This document shows positions 54,742 through 63,999 of a stretch of DNA of 64,000 bases, piece after piece. The translations under genes and the position numbers were made by a program. Source of the stretch: Candidatus Heimdallarchaeota archaeon B3_Heim. GTDB taxonomy: Archaea > Asgardarchaeota > Heimdallarchaeia > Hodarchaeales > Hodarchaeaceae. Location: NCBI GenBank assembly GCA_003144275.1, contig NJBF01000002.1, forward strand, positions 1-64,000, given 5' to 3'. Each line of letters opens with the position of its first letter. The stretch's first letter is position 1. The notes below the pieces were generated by a model that saw only the letters and a program-made list of their open reading frames with translations, made no database searches and was not told the origin of the DNA.

Positions 54742-55566
54742 TTAATATTTTGAGAGTGATTCAAGGATGAACATATTAACCGCTGATCGTTCTTGATAAC
54801 GTTTAACAGCCTCGACTAGTACATTCTGAAAGAATTTGACACTTTTATGATCAACATCGAATACTAGATCTCTATACACAATTTTTTCCAGCACTAGTAC
54901 CTCTGGAGGTGCAGAAGGAGGTTTATTTCTTGTTGAATGATCATTCAGCAGGATTATTGTATCAGAAACAGTTAATTCGGTTGTTGCTACCTCTATAAGA
55001 TGACCAATAATTCTACGCACTTGCTGCCATAAAAACGATGGCGAGGATATTCGTAGCTGAAGAATGTTTTCATCTAGCTGCAGGATCGAAGTCTCGGTAA
55101 TGGTCTTCATTGTATTTTTAGGGTTTGTTGAGTCAAATTTCGCAAAATTTCGAAAATCATGCGTTCCCTTGAGTGCATTGAAAGAGTGTTTCATTTGTTC
55201 TAAGTCATAAGCATCATTAATCACTAGAAAATATGAATAAGTCCGTAATAATGCATCTTTTCGTGGATTAAATTCGTCAAATACGTTCGTTTTTCCAATT
55301 ATCTGTATTCCGGCTGGTAAATATGAATTAATTTCTGGAATAATGGGAGAATTTATTGAGTCAAATGCTATCACTTGGTTCAATGCTCCTACCCCTCTAT
55401 CTGTTCTACTCGCAAATGTAACCCTATTCTCTGATTGAATGAGTCTTGCTTTATGTAGAGCCTTACAGACAACTGTAAATATGTTTGTAGTATCATGAAG
55501 TTGGTGATTAAATCCACTATAGCTATTATCTGGGATATACGCTAATCTTAGAGCATAACGAGGCAT
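54742..55566 (-). CDS. truA: tRNA pseudouridine synthase A (positions 38-40)
   Basis: 274 residues. TruA wording: LAYIPDNSYSGFNHQ, the catalytic Asp in TFASRTDRGVGALNQVIAFDS (usually RTDxGVHA), FNPRKDALLRTYSYFLV, ALKGTHDFRNFAKFD and SPSFLWQQVRRIIGHLIEVA. It isomerises uridines in the anticodon stem. NOG1 lies 2 bases upstream on the same strand, in a run of four genes. Confidence 0.9.
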   Translation of the reverse strand: MPRYALRLAYIPDNSYSGFNHQLHDTTNIFTVVCKALHKARLIQSENRVTFASRTDRGVGALNQVIAFDSINSPIIPEINSYLPAGIQIIGKTNVFDEFNPRKDALLRTYSYFLVINDAYDLEQMKHSFNALKGTHDFRNFAKFDSTNPKNTMKTITETSILQLDENILQLRISSPSFLWQQVRRIIGHLIEVATTELTVSDTIILLNDHSTRNKPPSAPPEVLVLEKIVYRDLVFDVDHKSVKFFQNVLVEAVKRYQERSAVNMFILESLSKY

Positions 55567-55568
55567 CC

Positions 55569-56693
55569 TTAATCCTCTGCTGGAATGTTTTGCTGTTTCA
55601 TGATAGCTGTAATTTGTTTTTGATTTGTTTTAAAGAAATCCACCAGAAGAGCGTGCAAATTTGCTGGATCATTCATTGATACGAGATTAAAGGGATGAGA
55701 AGAAAAATTCTCCTTCCAAAAGGCTTCTAGTGCATCTTTTTCTATTTGATCAAATAAATCGGCTTTACTAAATAGGAGAAGCAGGGGCACATCAGAAAAT
55801 TCACTGATAATCTGACTATAGAGATTAAGTTGAGCATTAATTGCTTCTTGCTGAGTGAAATCAAAGATAAAGACAATAGCTGCGGCTAAAGTCTTTAATG
55901 CTGCTAACGCACGCAATTCTATTTCATTCCGTTTATCTAATGCGCGATCCAGGATTCCAGGAGTATCTACAATTTGACAAGGGATATGTGTAAGAGGTTC
56001 TGTATGTGAGGAAGAGGCATATACAGGGATTTCCAAGTGACCTACCGTTGCTTCTTTTGTTGTGAAAGGGTATGCTCCAATTTCAGGAGTTGCTGAGGTT
56101 ACTCCGTTCACTAAAGAACTTTTTCCTACATTAGGATAACCAGCAATGCAAAGAGTCGGTTGTTCAAGATCAATTCCTGGCATTAAGCGCATTTCTTTCC
56201 GAACTACCTCTAAATACTCAAGTCGAGTCTTTAACTTCTTAATTACTGATTCAAAACGTCCAAATGCGGCTCTACGCAAATCTTTTGTCGCTAATATCGA
56301 GCTAGCGTGCCACACAGTTCCTATATACTCCCGTTTAATCTGCCAGATGAGATTTGCAGAACCTGATAATGATCCAAGTGTCTGCCGAATTTTATCGATG
56401 CTAAAGCTAATGTCAAGGATTTCAACATAGAAATCAGGAATGTATCCGTCTTGTAGAGTTGGAAATTCTTCCACAATTCGAAATAATCGCTCTCTTAATT
56501 GCCTTGAAAGAAGTTCTATCCTAACAGCTTCTTTCTTTCTGGCTTTACGAATTAGTGGTACAGATTTAGAGGATCCAGACGTTCCACGTATTGAAGTCTT
56601 CATAACCGTATTATGAGACAGGGTAAATAACTCATCTGCAAAAGGAATGGGTTTTATTGCCCTGAAAGGATTTGTAGAAGGCACGAGAACCAC
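55569..56693 (-). CDS. nog1: GTPase NOG1 (ribosome assembly)
   Basis: 374 residues from GTG. N-terminal helical bundle with RKARKKEAVRIELLSRQLRERLF, then the G domain: IAGYPNVGKSSLVNGV (G1), PFTTKEATVGHLEI (G2), IVDTPGILDRALDKRNEIELRALAALKTL (G3), LLLFSKADLFDQ (G4). NOG1 binds the large-subunit precursor. Second gene from the 3' end of the RuvC-like / NMNAT / NOG1 / TruA run. Confidence 0.93.
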   Translation of the reverse strand: MVLVPSTNPFRAIKPIPFADELFTLSHNTVMKTSIRGTSGSSKSVPLIRKARKKEAVRIELLSRQLRERLFRIVEEFPTLQDGYIPDFYVEILDISFSIDKIRQTLGSLSGSANLIWQIKREYIGTVWHASSILATKDLRRAAFGRFESVIKKLKTRLEYLEVVRKEMRLMPGIDLEQPTLCIAGYPNVGKSSLVNGVTSATPEIGAYPFTTKEATVGHLEIPVYASSSHTEPLTHIPCQIVDTPGILDRALDKRNEIELRALAALKTLAAAIVFIFDFTQQEAINAQLNLYSQIISEFSDVPLLLLFSKADLFDQIEKDALEAFWKENFSSHPFNLVSMNDPANLHALLVDFFKTNQKQITAIMKQQNIPAED

Positions 56694-56728
56694 TTTATTC
56701 TTGATAAGAGTAATTATAGAATTCTGCT

Positions 56729-57244
56729 TTAGTCCGTTGTCTGTTTTATTTCTTGAAGTCGCTTCAATCCATCGATATCAACAATGACTTTTTGTACACT
56801 TAGGGGTACTAAATGCTCCCATTTTGCACCCTCTATCATTAATTGTCTTATGTTCGACCCTTTGTAGATGGATCTTTTAACAAGTTTGGACGATTTTACT
56901 TGATATCCAGCTTCAACAAAAAGGCGTTGAATTAAGCTATTATTTGTAAAAACTATAGAGAACGAAGGAGTGAAACTCTGTACATGACTTACCCAAATAG
57001 GATTGCGAAAAATATCGTAGACCGGTATACAGAAGATATTTTCAAGAGCAATCTTCTCCGTTTTCAGGGTCTCATGAATCATCAAAATTCGTTCTCCTGT
57101 AGTAAAGGGATCTGTTATGGTGTGTGATTGCTGGGCGCTTCCTATAACAATAATTAACTCGTCAACTTCCTCTAAGAGTGATTTTATTGTTTGAAGATGA
57201 CCGAGATGGAATGGACTAAAACGTCCAACAAATAAGCCTCTGAT
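56729..57244 (-). CDS. Nicotinamide-nucleotide adenylyltransferase, no canonical start codon
   Basis: 171 residues if read from ATC 57242-57244; a TTG at 57085 would give 118 and remove the active site. The conserved start is IRGLFVGRFSPFHLGHL, exactly where other NMNATs have MRGLFxGRFxPxHxGH, followed by IIVIGSAQQSH and DPFTTGERI. The C-terminal YKGSNIRQLMIEG stands for the usual SGTxIRxxM. The frame has a stop 17 codons upstream and only AT-rich non-start codons between (ATA and ATC being the best candidates). AAGGAGG lies 12-14 bases before the ATC. It makes NAD from NMN and ATP. Confidence 0.82.
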   Translation of the reverse strand: MRGLFVGRFSPFHLGHLQTIKSLLEEVDELIIVIGSAQQSHTITDPFTTGERILMIHETLKTEKIALENIFCIPVYDIFRNPIWVSHVQSFTPSFSIVFTNNSLIQRLFVEAGYQVKSSKLVKRSIYKGSNIRQLMIEGAKWEHLVPLSVQKVIVDIDGLKRLQEIKQTTD

Positions 57245-57270
57245 TGTTAAATTTATTTCCTCCTTGTTGT

Positions 57271-58074
57271 TTAATTCTCCTTTTTACTGTCTTTCCGTTC
57301 TGTTTTAACTCGTAAAGCATCTTCTATTGAAATTTTTCCTAACGCTACTTGTTCGGCTAGTTTAGAGTCTATTGTAAGATTGCCTGACAATTCTCGACTC
57401 CTGTTTTGAATTTCTTTTACACGTCCAAGAGGAATTTCAGTTCTTACCATATGGGTTTTTGGTTGGCCTTCTCTAAACCCAATTGCAATAGCGGCTTTTT
57501 CATCGAGACTGAGATCCGATTGAGAAGAGGTTGTTTTAACATTGGTTGCGGCTTCATTAACGATTTCCAGATGAAAATTAGGAATGTTCTGGAACGCTTC
57601 AAAAATTCTATTGAATACTACCGTCGATATTGATATGGGTTTGTCGCCAATCCGTACGATTATTTTTTCTGATGGAAATGTCAAAAGAAACCCCTGTATG
57701 GTATTATTCAAAGTTTCAAGATAAACTGTCTTCGCAGATAATGTCATTCCATCACAAATTGCCGCAACACCTATTTTCTCTCCAGGATCAATTCCAATGA
57801 GCATCTTTTGGAAACAGGGTGATTGATTTCGAGCTATTAATCCAATCAAGTTGGGGACTGTATCTACACCAAGATCTTCATATCTAAGATGAATCACACC
57901 ATTATTACTTTGTTCATGGACATCTTCATCAGTTGTGATAATTAAATCAAAGTGTTTCAGTGGTATTGGTTGATTTTCTGAGAAAAATTTTACTCTAAGA
58001 GATGTGTTTTGGCTTAACTTCAACAATTTGTAGTAAAACCGCATATTATTTGTTCTAACTGCTATGACAGCCAA
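57271..58074 (-). CDS. Archaeal RuvC/RNase H-fold protein of unknown function
   Basis: 267 residues from TTG. The middle contains KMLIGIDPGEKIGVAAICDG, the first strand and Asp of RuvC-like nucleases (D-P-G-x-K-x-G), then IIVRIGDKP, and later SDLSLDEKAAIAIGFREG, a possible second acidic site. The C-terminus is basic/acidic mixed (RVKTERKDSKKEN). The family is widespread in archaea but uncharacterised; nuclease activity is only implied by the fold. First gene of the run ending in truA. Confidence 0.6.
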   Translation of the reverse strand: MAVIAVRTNNMRFYYKLLKLSQNTSLRVKFFSENQPIPLKHFDLIITTDEDVHEQSNNGVIHLRYEDLGVDTVPNLIGLIARNQSPCFQKMLIGIDPGEKIGVAAICDGMTLSAKTVYLETLNNTIQGFLLTFPSEKIIVRIGDKPISISTVVFNRIFEAFQNIPNFHLEIVNEAATNVKTTSSQSDLSLDEKAAIAIGFREGQPKTHMVRTEIPLGRVKEIQNRSRELSGNLTIDSKLAEQVALGKISIEDALRVKTERKDSKKEN

Positions 58075-58188
58075 AATATGACATCCATTAAAGATAGTAG
58101 ACCCTGATCTTACTGCCTATAATAATATATTCTGTGCAGATTTCTTAATATTAGAGATACAAATAATCCACGTAGCGATGTATCAGTC

Positions 58189-58797
58189 ATGAATCAAGAA
58201 TTATCCCCGATTTTTCAAGCTAAAAATAAGGTCATTCATATTTTTGGATTACCAGGTACCTATAAAACAGCTTTTCTTGTTCAAATTATCTGGCAAAAAC
58301 TTAAAGAGGGGATAGATCAAATATTTTTGGTGGATGCTAGCGGTAATTTTCCCTATGTAAAATTAAAGCCTATAGAAGATCTTTTGTCTAATCTTATTGT
58401 CTTCCAACCTAAGTCACTGAAAGAAGAATTACTGATTATTGATGATCTCGAAATTAAGGGGGTTGCAGATACAACCATACTTCTAATAGATGATATTTTT
58501 CATAGGATTAATCCAGAGGAGGAGAATCACCTTGAATCCTATCTTTTAGCAATTATTCAAGCACTATCACAACGAATTAGTTTTCCAATATTTTTAACAA
58601 ACCAAGGACGAGGATTTGAGAATAGGATTCATCCGCTTAGAGCAACTCTTATGACGAGATATTTTGACAACCATCTCTTTTTTCAGAAATCAACAAAGAA
58701 AAATGTCATTCAAATCATGAAATTAATCAATGATAGACATGAGTTCTTAACTGAACTGCAAGTCGATCCTTCAGGCTTTTTTCCTGATATGTTCTGA
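58189..58797 (+). CDS. RecA-superfamily ATPase, RadB-like
   Basis: 202 residues. Walker A HIFGLPGTYKTAFLVQI at the N-terminus and Walker B TILLIDDIFHRI in the middle; IFLVDASGNFPYVKL and ISFPIFLTNQGRGFENRIHPLRATLMTRYFDNHLFF follow. The short core without HhH or zinc domain matches the RadB branch, which aids homologous recombination. The lysine of Walker A is present (GTYKT). It is convergent with mutL, 9 bases from stop to stop. Confidence 0.7.
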   Translation: MNQELSPIFQAKNKVIHIFGLPGTYKTAFLVQIIWQKLKEGIDQIFLVDASGNFPYVKLKPIEDLLSNLIVFQPKSLKEELLIIDDLEIKGVADTTILLIDDIFHRINPEEENHLESYLLAIIQALSQRISFPIFLTNQGRGFENRIHPLRATLMTRYFDNHLFFQKSTKKNVIQIMKLINDRHEFLTELQVDPSGFFPDMF

Positions 58798-58806
58798 AAT
58801 CTTCAA

Positions 58807-60588
58807 TTATATGCGTCGTACTTGTTTCAACATCTCTTGATACGCGATTCTAAAGTAGGTCGGTCGTCCGTGAGCACATATATTTGGGTTTTCAGTCTTG
58901 ACTAAACGAGATAGTAATTCTTGAGTTTGACGAAAAGATAGTTGATCTCCTGATCGATAAGAGGTATGGCAGGCGATTACACTCAAAATTTTTGTGATCT
59001 CATCCTGAAAGAGTGAGGTATCAATTTTTGATGAGAGTAATTCAAAGAATGTTTCAATATCAGTTTTTGCTAGTATTTTGGGAATCCCATGAATTTCAAT
59101 TATTTCAACTTGCTTTTTAGGAACTCGTATATCGAAACCCAAGTTTGAGAGCTGTGGTATGAGCTGCTCATCTACAGAACGCTTAGTGAGTTCAAATGGT
59201 TGCAAAAGAGTTTGGATAGATACTTTTCCTAATTTATGAAGATTTATCAAACGTTCGAGGTTTACTCTTTCATGGGCTGCGTGGAAATCAAGAACAACCA
59301 AGTCATGAGTTGTAACATCTTCTAAAAGAATGAATTCTTTTCCTAAGGGGCCTCGATACTTCAGATCTGCACCAATCAGATCCAAGGTCTCAGCTTTTTT
59401 TATGACATCGCTGAATTCACGGTGCATTAGCGGTTGATTACTAAATTCAATCTCGGAGGGAAGTGATTTTGTATCCAGTTGTACTTGAGACGCTTTAATT
59501 GGACTTCGAGAAGGACGGGAATCTACCTTTGACAGATTTAATTGATTTTGTCTCTTTTTGATTGATGTACGAGTAAGTTGGGGAACTAAATCACTGGTTT
59601 TAAGACAATGATTAACCGCGCCATGAACTGCAGTTCGAAGCATCTTTTCATCAAAAAACAAAACTTCACGCTTTTGAGGGTGAATATTTACATCAAATTC
59701 CTCTGGATCTATATCTAAATAAAGAAATGCACAAGGAAATTCCCCTTTCATTAGGTATTTGCCATATCCTTCTTCTAATGCTTCCTGTAAGATGTTAGAA
59801 AAAATTCTACGTCCATTGAGATAGAAAAACTGAAATTTTCTGTTTCGTTTGTGATTCCCTGGCTTACTGATATATCCCATTATGGATATTTTATCGTGTC
59901 CTACCACTCCTAAATTCAATAGGCCTTGTACGAGTTCTGAACCAAATACTTTTCGAATTGGGAGTAAATAATCAGTAGATCTGATAGTATGAATAAGTTC
60001 TTTGTCATCTACCTTGAAGATGAATGAAATCTCTGGATGTGCAACTGCATATTGAGCAACAATGTCATAAATGTATCCTTGTTCGATATATGATTTTTTT
60101 AAGAACTTTCTTCTTACAATGAAGTTGAAAAAGAGATCTTTTACCCGAATGATGGTTCCTGAAACTGCAAGAATGTCTTCAGATATGGATATATTATCAA
60201 CATCTCCAGAAACTTTCAATTTTGTAGCAATTTCTTCTTCGGCCTTTCGACTAATAATCGTAAATCGGCACACCGAAGCAATAGAATACAGCGCCTCACC
60301 TCGGAATCCCATGGTATTTATTCTAGCTAAGTCTGCTTCAGATTCAATTTTGCTTGTAGAATGACGTTTTATTGCTAAAGGTAATTCATTTGCTGCAATG
60401 CCTTTTCCATTATCCCTGATCTCAATTAGATCTTTACCCCCTTCTACAATAATTATTGTAATTTCAGTAGCTTCTGCATCAATTGCATTTTCTATTAATT
60501 CTTTGACAACAGATACTGGACGTTCAATTACTTCACCCGCAGCGATTTTACTTATGACCAATGGCTCAAGGAGTTGTATCTTTGGCAA
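58807..60588 (-). CDS. mutL: DNA mismatch repair protein MutL with endonuclease motifs
   Basis: 593 residues from TTG. GHKL ATPase: IAAGEVIERPVSVVKELIENAIDAEATEI, RDNGKGIAANEL, RHSTSKIESEADL, TMGFRGEALYSIASV. The C-terminal part keeps the endonuclease signature DFHAAHERVNLERL (DQHA(x)2E(x)4E with Q replaced by F), ACHTSYRSGDQLS and CAHGRPTYF, so it should nick DNA like most bacterial MutLs without MutH. It starts 4 bases after mutS ends. MutS/L are rare and patchy in archaea. Confidence 0.93.
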   Translation of the reverse strand: MPKIQLLEPLVISKIAAGEVIERPVSVVKELIENAIDAEATEITIIIVEGGKDLIEIRDNGKGIAANELPLAIKRHSTSKIESEADLARINTMGFRGEALYSIASVCRFTIISRKAEEEIATKLKVSGDVDNISISEDILAVSGTIIRVKDLFFNFIVRRKFLKKSYIEQGYIYDIVAQYAVAHPEISFIFKVDDKELIHTIRSTDYLLPIRKVFGSELVQGLLNLGVVGHDKISIMGYISKPGNHKRNRKFQFFYLNGRRIFSNILQEALEEGYGKYLMKGEFPCAFLYLDIDPEEFDVNIHPQKREVLFFDEKMLRTAVHGAVNHCLKTSDLVPQLTRTSIKKRQNQLNLSKVDSRPSRSPIKASQVQLDTKSLPSEIEFSNQPLMHREFSDVIKKAETLDLIGADLKYRGPLGKEFILLEDVTTHDLVVLDFHAAHERVNLERLINLHKLGKVSIQTLLQPFELTKRSVDEQLIPQLSNLGFDIRVPKKQVEIIEIHGIPKILAKTDIETFFELLSSKIDTSLFQDEITKILSVIACHTSYRSGDQLSFRQTQELLSRLVKTENPNICAHGRPTYFRIAYQEMLKQVRRI

Positions 60589-60592
60589 TTTC

Positions 60593-63373
60593 TTATTTCT
60601 CCTCGATTTTGTGTTCTAGCTTCTTTAATTCTTCGATGAGTTCCTCAAGCTGTTTTAATGCTTCTATCGGAGTTTTATAATTAACATCGATACCTGTATA
60701 ACTCTTAAGAAAAGCTAATATCGTAAATTTCAGACTTTTCAGCTCTTCTTCATATTTGTCCTTACTAATATTTTGAGAGAAAGCTTCAGCAAGTGATAAT
60801 TGTCGTGGTTGTCCTGTTTTCTCTCCTACCCCTTTTGTCATGGGTTTATGGCTGGAAGTTGACTCTAGTTCTAGAAGTTTCTTTTGGGCATTATAAATGA
60901 CACTTTGAGGAACTCCAGCCATTTTAGCCACACTAATACCAAAAGAATGGTCGGTAGCACCCTGATGTAATTTATATAACAACATTAGCTCACCATTACG
61001 TTCTTTGGCTGTAAGGTGGAAATTTTTAACTCTGGATGAACGTTCTACCAGTTCACTTAATTGATGGTAGTGGGTAGCAAACAATGTTTTACATTTGATA
61101 TTAACTACAATATGTTCAGCTATTGCCCAAGCCAGAGATAAACCATCGAATGTACTTGTTCCTCGACCCACCTCATCTAAGATAACTAAGGAATTTTCCG
61201 TTGCATTATGTAATATATGAGATGTTTCAAGCATTTCTAGCATGAAAGTTGATTGCCCAAACGCTAAACGATCAAATGCACCAACTCTTGTGAATATTTT
61301 ATCAACAATCCCAAATTCAAACGATTTAGCTGGTACCCAAGATCCTGTTTGAGCCATTAGTATCATTAAAGCCACTTGACGAATCAAAGTTGATTTACCA
61401 GACATATTAGGGCCTGTAACTATGTGGAGCTCACCTTCTTCTAGGAGAATAGAATTGGGTACAAATCCAGTATCGTGTTGTAGATGTTCCACAACAGCAT
61501 GTCGTCCCTCACGAATCTTAATTTTTGACCCCTCAATAATAAGAGGACGACAATAGTTATTCTTAAGAGCAGTAGATGCAAAGCAGGTCAAAACGTCTAC
61601 TTCTGCTAATAAATCTGAAAACGATTTAACTTGAGTGAGGTTCTCTGATATCTTATCACGAACTTCACAAAAAAGATTATATTCAAGATCCATTATCTTT
61701 TCGTCTAAATTCAATATTTTTTCTTCAATTTCTTTCAATCTAGGAGTAATGAAGCGCTCGGCGTTAACTAGCGTTTGACGGCGAGTATAATCAGAAGGAA
61801 TTGCATCTTCCCCAGCATCCCTTAATTGAGCCTTAGTGGCTTCTATATAATAACCATGAACAGAATTATACCCAAGTTTAATGTTAAAAGATGTCCGGTT
61901 CTGTTCATGAACTTCAACCTCAGTAAGGATAGCTTTCTGATTTATTTTTAACTCGTAGAGTTCAAATAATTCCTCATGAAATTCTGGTTTAATGATGCCT
62001 CCCTCAGTTATTTTTATAGGAGGGTCATCTTGAATAGCCTGTATAATCAGATCTCTAATATCAACAAGATCCGTAGACTTAAAAGAAATAATTTTATGAG
62101 TAATTTCACATTCCAATGGACTCTGGGAGAGGAAGTGTTGTATCTCAAGACTAGCATTTATTGAATTCATTAGTGAAGAAAGATCTCGTCCATTTGCTGA
62201 ATGATACTTGATTTTAGAGATGAGTCTCTGGAAATCAGCTATTGAGGCAATTAAATGGTTAATATGGTCACAGACTTCGGGATTCGAGTAAAAAGCGTGT
62301 ACCGCGTCCAAACGGGCATTAATGGAAAGGTTATCTCGCAGGGGTTGTAACAACCACCTTCTTAATAATCGAGCTCCTGTACTGGAGTGAATATCAGAAA
62401 AAACGGATAAAAGACTGCCTGCAACTCGTCCATCAAATGCATTGCCAATTATTTCCAGATTACGTTGAGTGTTTGAATCCAAAATTAGAGAAGAACTATC
62501 GTCCAACAGTTTCATACTAGTCAGATTTGACGGATAATCTGGTTTTAACATAGCTAAATGGGATATTACTGCGCCAGTAGCTCTAATTCCCTCTTCCATC
62601 AATTCACATCCGAATCCTGAAAGAGATTTAACTTGAAAATGATCAAGAAGAGTTTCTCTAGCAGTTTGAAGATTGAACAGTGTTTCATTAACAGGAGAGA
62701 CCATAGTATTGGACGAAAGGTTAATGACATCTTCTATTAAAAGTTGTAGATCCCCTCTCTGATTAGTTTCCGGTATAATGATTTCTTTGGGATGGAATCG
62801 AGTAAATTCGTCTTTGAATCGTTCAATAACATTTTTATTAATTTCTGATATCAACAATTCACCTGTTGAAATGTCAACGAGTGATAAACCAATATTTTTT
62901 TTACGTTCATTAATAACTAAACTTAACATAAAATTATTTATTGTATCATCTAAAATTGAGGATTCAAAGACTGTCCCTGGAGTTACTACCCGTGTAACTC
63001 CTCTTTTAACAATTTTCCCAGACGGAAGCTTTTTTGCATCCTCTAATTGGTCAACTATTGCCACTTTATCTCCATTATCAACTAATTTCTTCAGATATGA
63101 ATCGATCGCCTTTACTGGCACTCCTGCTAACGGTATTCTCGCGTTTCCACCCCCCATACTCCTAGAAGTAAGAGTAATATTCAATACTTTAGAAATACGC
63201 TTTGCGTCTTCATTGAAAGCCTCGTAAAAATCACCTAGCTGAAAAAATACGATAGTATCCGGAAAATCTTTCTTGATGTCCGCATATTGTGTCATTGCAG
63301 TAGTTTTTCTGCGGGGTTTAGAGCGCATAGAATTCAATTCACGTATCTTTCTGATATACGAAGCTTTAACCAA
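60593..63373 (-). CDS. mutS: DNA mismatch repair protein MutS
   Basis: 926 residues from TTG 63373; the Met of MTQYADIKKDFPD (residue 27) is a reasonable alternative. Mismatch domain with FFQLGDFYEAF (the F-x-E reading head), connector, lever/clamp, and the ATPase: HIVTGPNMSGKSTLIRQVALM (about 654), DEVGRGTSTFDGLSLAWAIAEH, FATHYHQL. Bacterial MutS1 type with the C-terminal SLAEAFSQNISKDKYEEELKSLKFTILAFLKSYTGIDVNYKTPIEALKQL-type tail (quoted in parts: TPIEALKQLEELIEEL). Coupled with mutL; most likely transferred from bacteria long ago, as base composition matches the surroundings. Confidence 0.94.
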   Translation of the reverse strand: MVKASYIRKIRELNSMRSKPRRKTTAMTQYADIKKDFPDTIVFFQLGDFYEAFNEDAKRISKVLNITLTSRSMGGGNARIPLAGVPVKAIDSYLKKLVDNGDKVAIVDQLEDAKKLPSGKIVKRGVTRVVTPGTVFESSILDDTINNFMLSLVINERKKNIGLSLVDISTGELLISEINKNVIERFKDEFTRFHPKEIIIPETNQRGDLQLLIEDVINLSSNTMVSPVNETLFNLQTARETLLDHFQVKSLSGFGCELMEEGIRATGAVISHLAMLKPDYPSNLTSMKLLDDSSSLILDSNTQRNLEIIGNAFDGRVAGSLLSVFSDIHSSTGARLLRRWLLQPLRDNLSINARLDAVHAFYSNPEVCDHINHLIASIADFQRLISKIKYHSANGRDLSSLMNSINASLEIQHFLSQSPLECEITHKIISFKSTDLVDIRDLIIQAIQDDPPIKITEGGIIKPEFHEELFELYELKINQKAILTEVEVHEQNRTSFNIKLGYNSVHGYYIEATKAQLRDAGEDAIPSDYTRRQTLVNAERFITPRLKEIEEKILNLDEKIMDLEYNLFCEVRDKISENLTQVKSFSDLLAEVDVLTCFASTALKNNYCRPLIIEGSKIKIREGRHAVVEHLQHDTGFVPNSILLEEGELHIVTGPNMSGKSTLIRQVALMILMAQTGSWVPAKSFEFGIVDKIFTRVGAFDRLAFGQSTFMLEMLETSHILHNATENSLVILDEVGRGTSTFDGLSLAWAIAEHIVVNIKCKTLFATHYHQLSELVERSSRVKNFHLTAKERNGELMLLYKLHQGATDHSFGISVAKMAGVPQSVIYNAQKKLLELESTSSHKPMTKGVGEKTGQPRQLSLAEAFSQNISKDKYEEELKSLKFTILAFLKSYTGIDVNYKTPIEALKQLEELIEELKKLEHKIEEK

Positions 63374-63512
63374 ATGGAAAATATTTAATCATAATTATTA
63401 AATCTTGCGTCTGATAAAGGGAAAATTACTCTTGCCCTTGAATATTTCCTTAGGAATAAGTAAGGAACATAAGAGATAGAAAAGATTTCATATACTTAGA
63501 AAAAAAATCCTT

Positions 63513-63597
63513 GCGGGGATTTCCCAGCCTGGTCAAAGGAGCTAGGTTCAGGTCCTAGTCGTGTAGACGTTCGTGAGTTCAAATCTCACTCCCCGCA
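63513..63597 (+). tRNA. tRNA-Leu (CAG), no intron
   Basis: Acceptor GCGGGGA/TCCCCGC, D-arm CCAGCCTGGTCAAAGG, anticodon stem CTAGG/CCTAG with loop TTCAGGT, long variable arm CGTGTAGACGTTC, T-arm GTGAG-TTCAAAT-CTCAC, discriminator A. Divergent from mutS. Confidence 0.94.
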
Positions 63598-63615
63598 TTC
63601 TTAACACATGATAAA

Positions 63616-63635
63616 GCCGAGGTAGCCAAGCGGGA
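63616..63635 (+). pseudogene. 5' half of a tRNA that stops abruptly
   Basis: GCCGAGGTAGCCAAGCGGG has the acceptor, position 8-9 TA and D-stem of a Leu/Ser-type tRNA, but no matching CCTCGGC or T-arm follows within the window. A hairpin ATCTTTT/AAAAGAT lies at 63656-63675. Either a truncated copy, a tRNA with a very long intron running past the window, or a sequence join. Confidence 0.4.
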
Positions 63636-63693
63636 ACATTACGAAAATGAATAGCATCTTTTTCCAGGAAAAGATTAAGCAAAAAATTCCTTC

Positions 63694-63999
63694 CTATTGC
63701 AATAATGATAAGATTTTTATGAGAGCCAGATAAATAAATTGACGTTCTTGCATTCCCTTCATATAAATCGCGTAAATGTCTGCAATTATTTCCTCATCTG
63801 TTTCAAGGAGCTTTCTTCCAGACAACATTTCATCACCTGACTTAAGCTTCATTCGTACAAATTTCAACAAGTCTTCTTTCTTTGTCTGGTCATAATTATA
63901 GAAACCCAGTCGGATTGCATTGTAAATTTCTCCAAGTCGCTGATATTTCGGATTTACGTTTCCCCAGTAATGGATTATAACTGTATGATATCTAGTTGG
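63694..63999 (-). CDS. Partial unknown protein (C-terminal 101 residues)
   Basis: The frame is open to the window edge and ends at TAG 63694. It includes HYWGNVNPKYQRLGEIYNAI and FVRMKLKSGDEMLSGRKLL, then a helical end MQERQFIYLALIKILSLLQ. No family recognised. It lies behind the broken tRNA, so it may belong to a different locus joined here. Confidence 0.4.
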   Translation of the reverse strand, partial: PTRYHTVIIHYWGNVNPKYQRLGEIYNAIRLGFYNYDQTKKEDLLKFVRMKLKSGDEMLSGRKLLETDEEIIADIYAIYMKGMQERQFIYLALIKILSLLQ

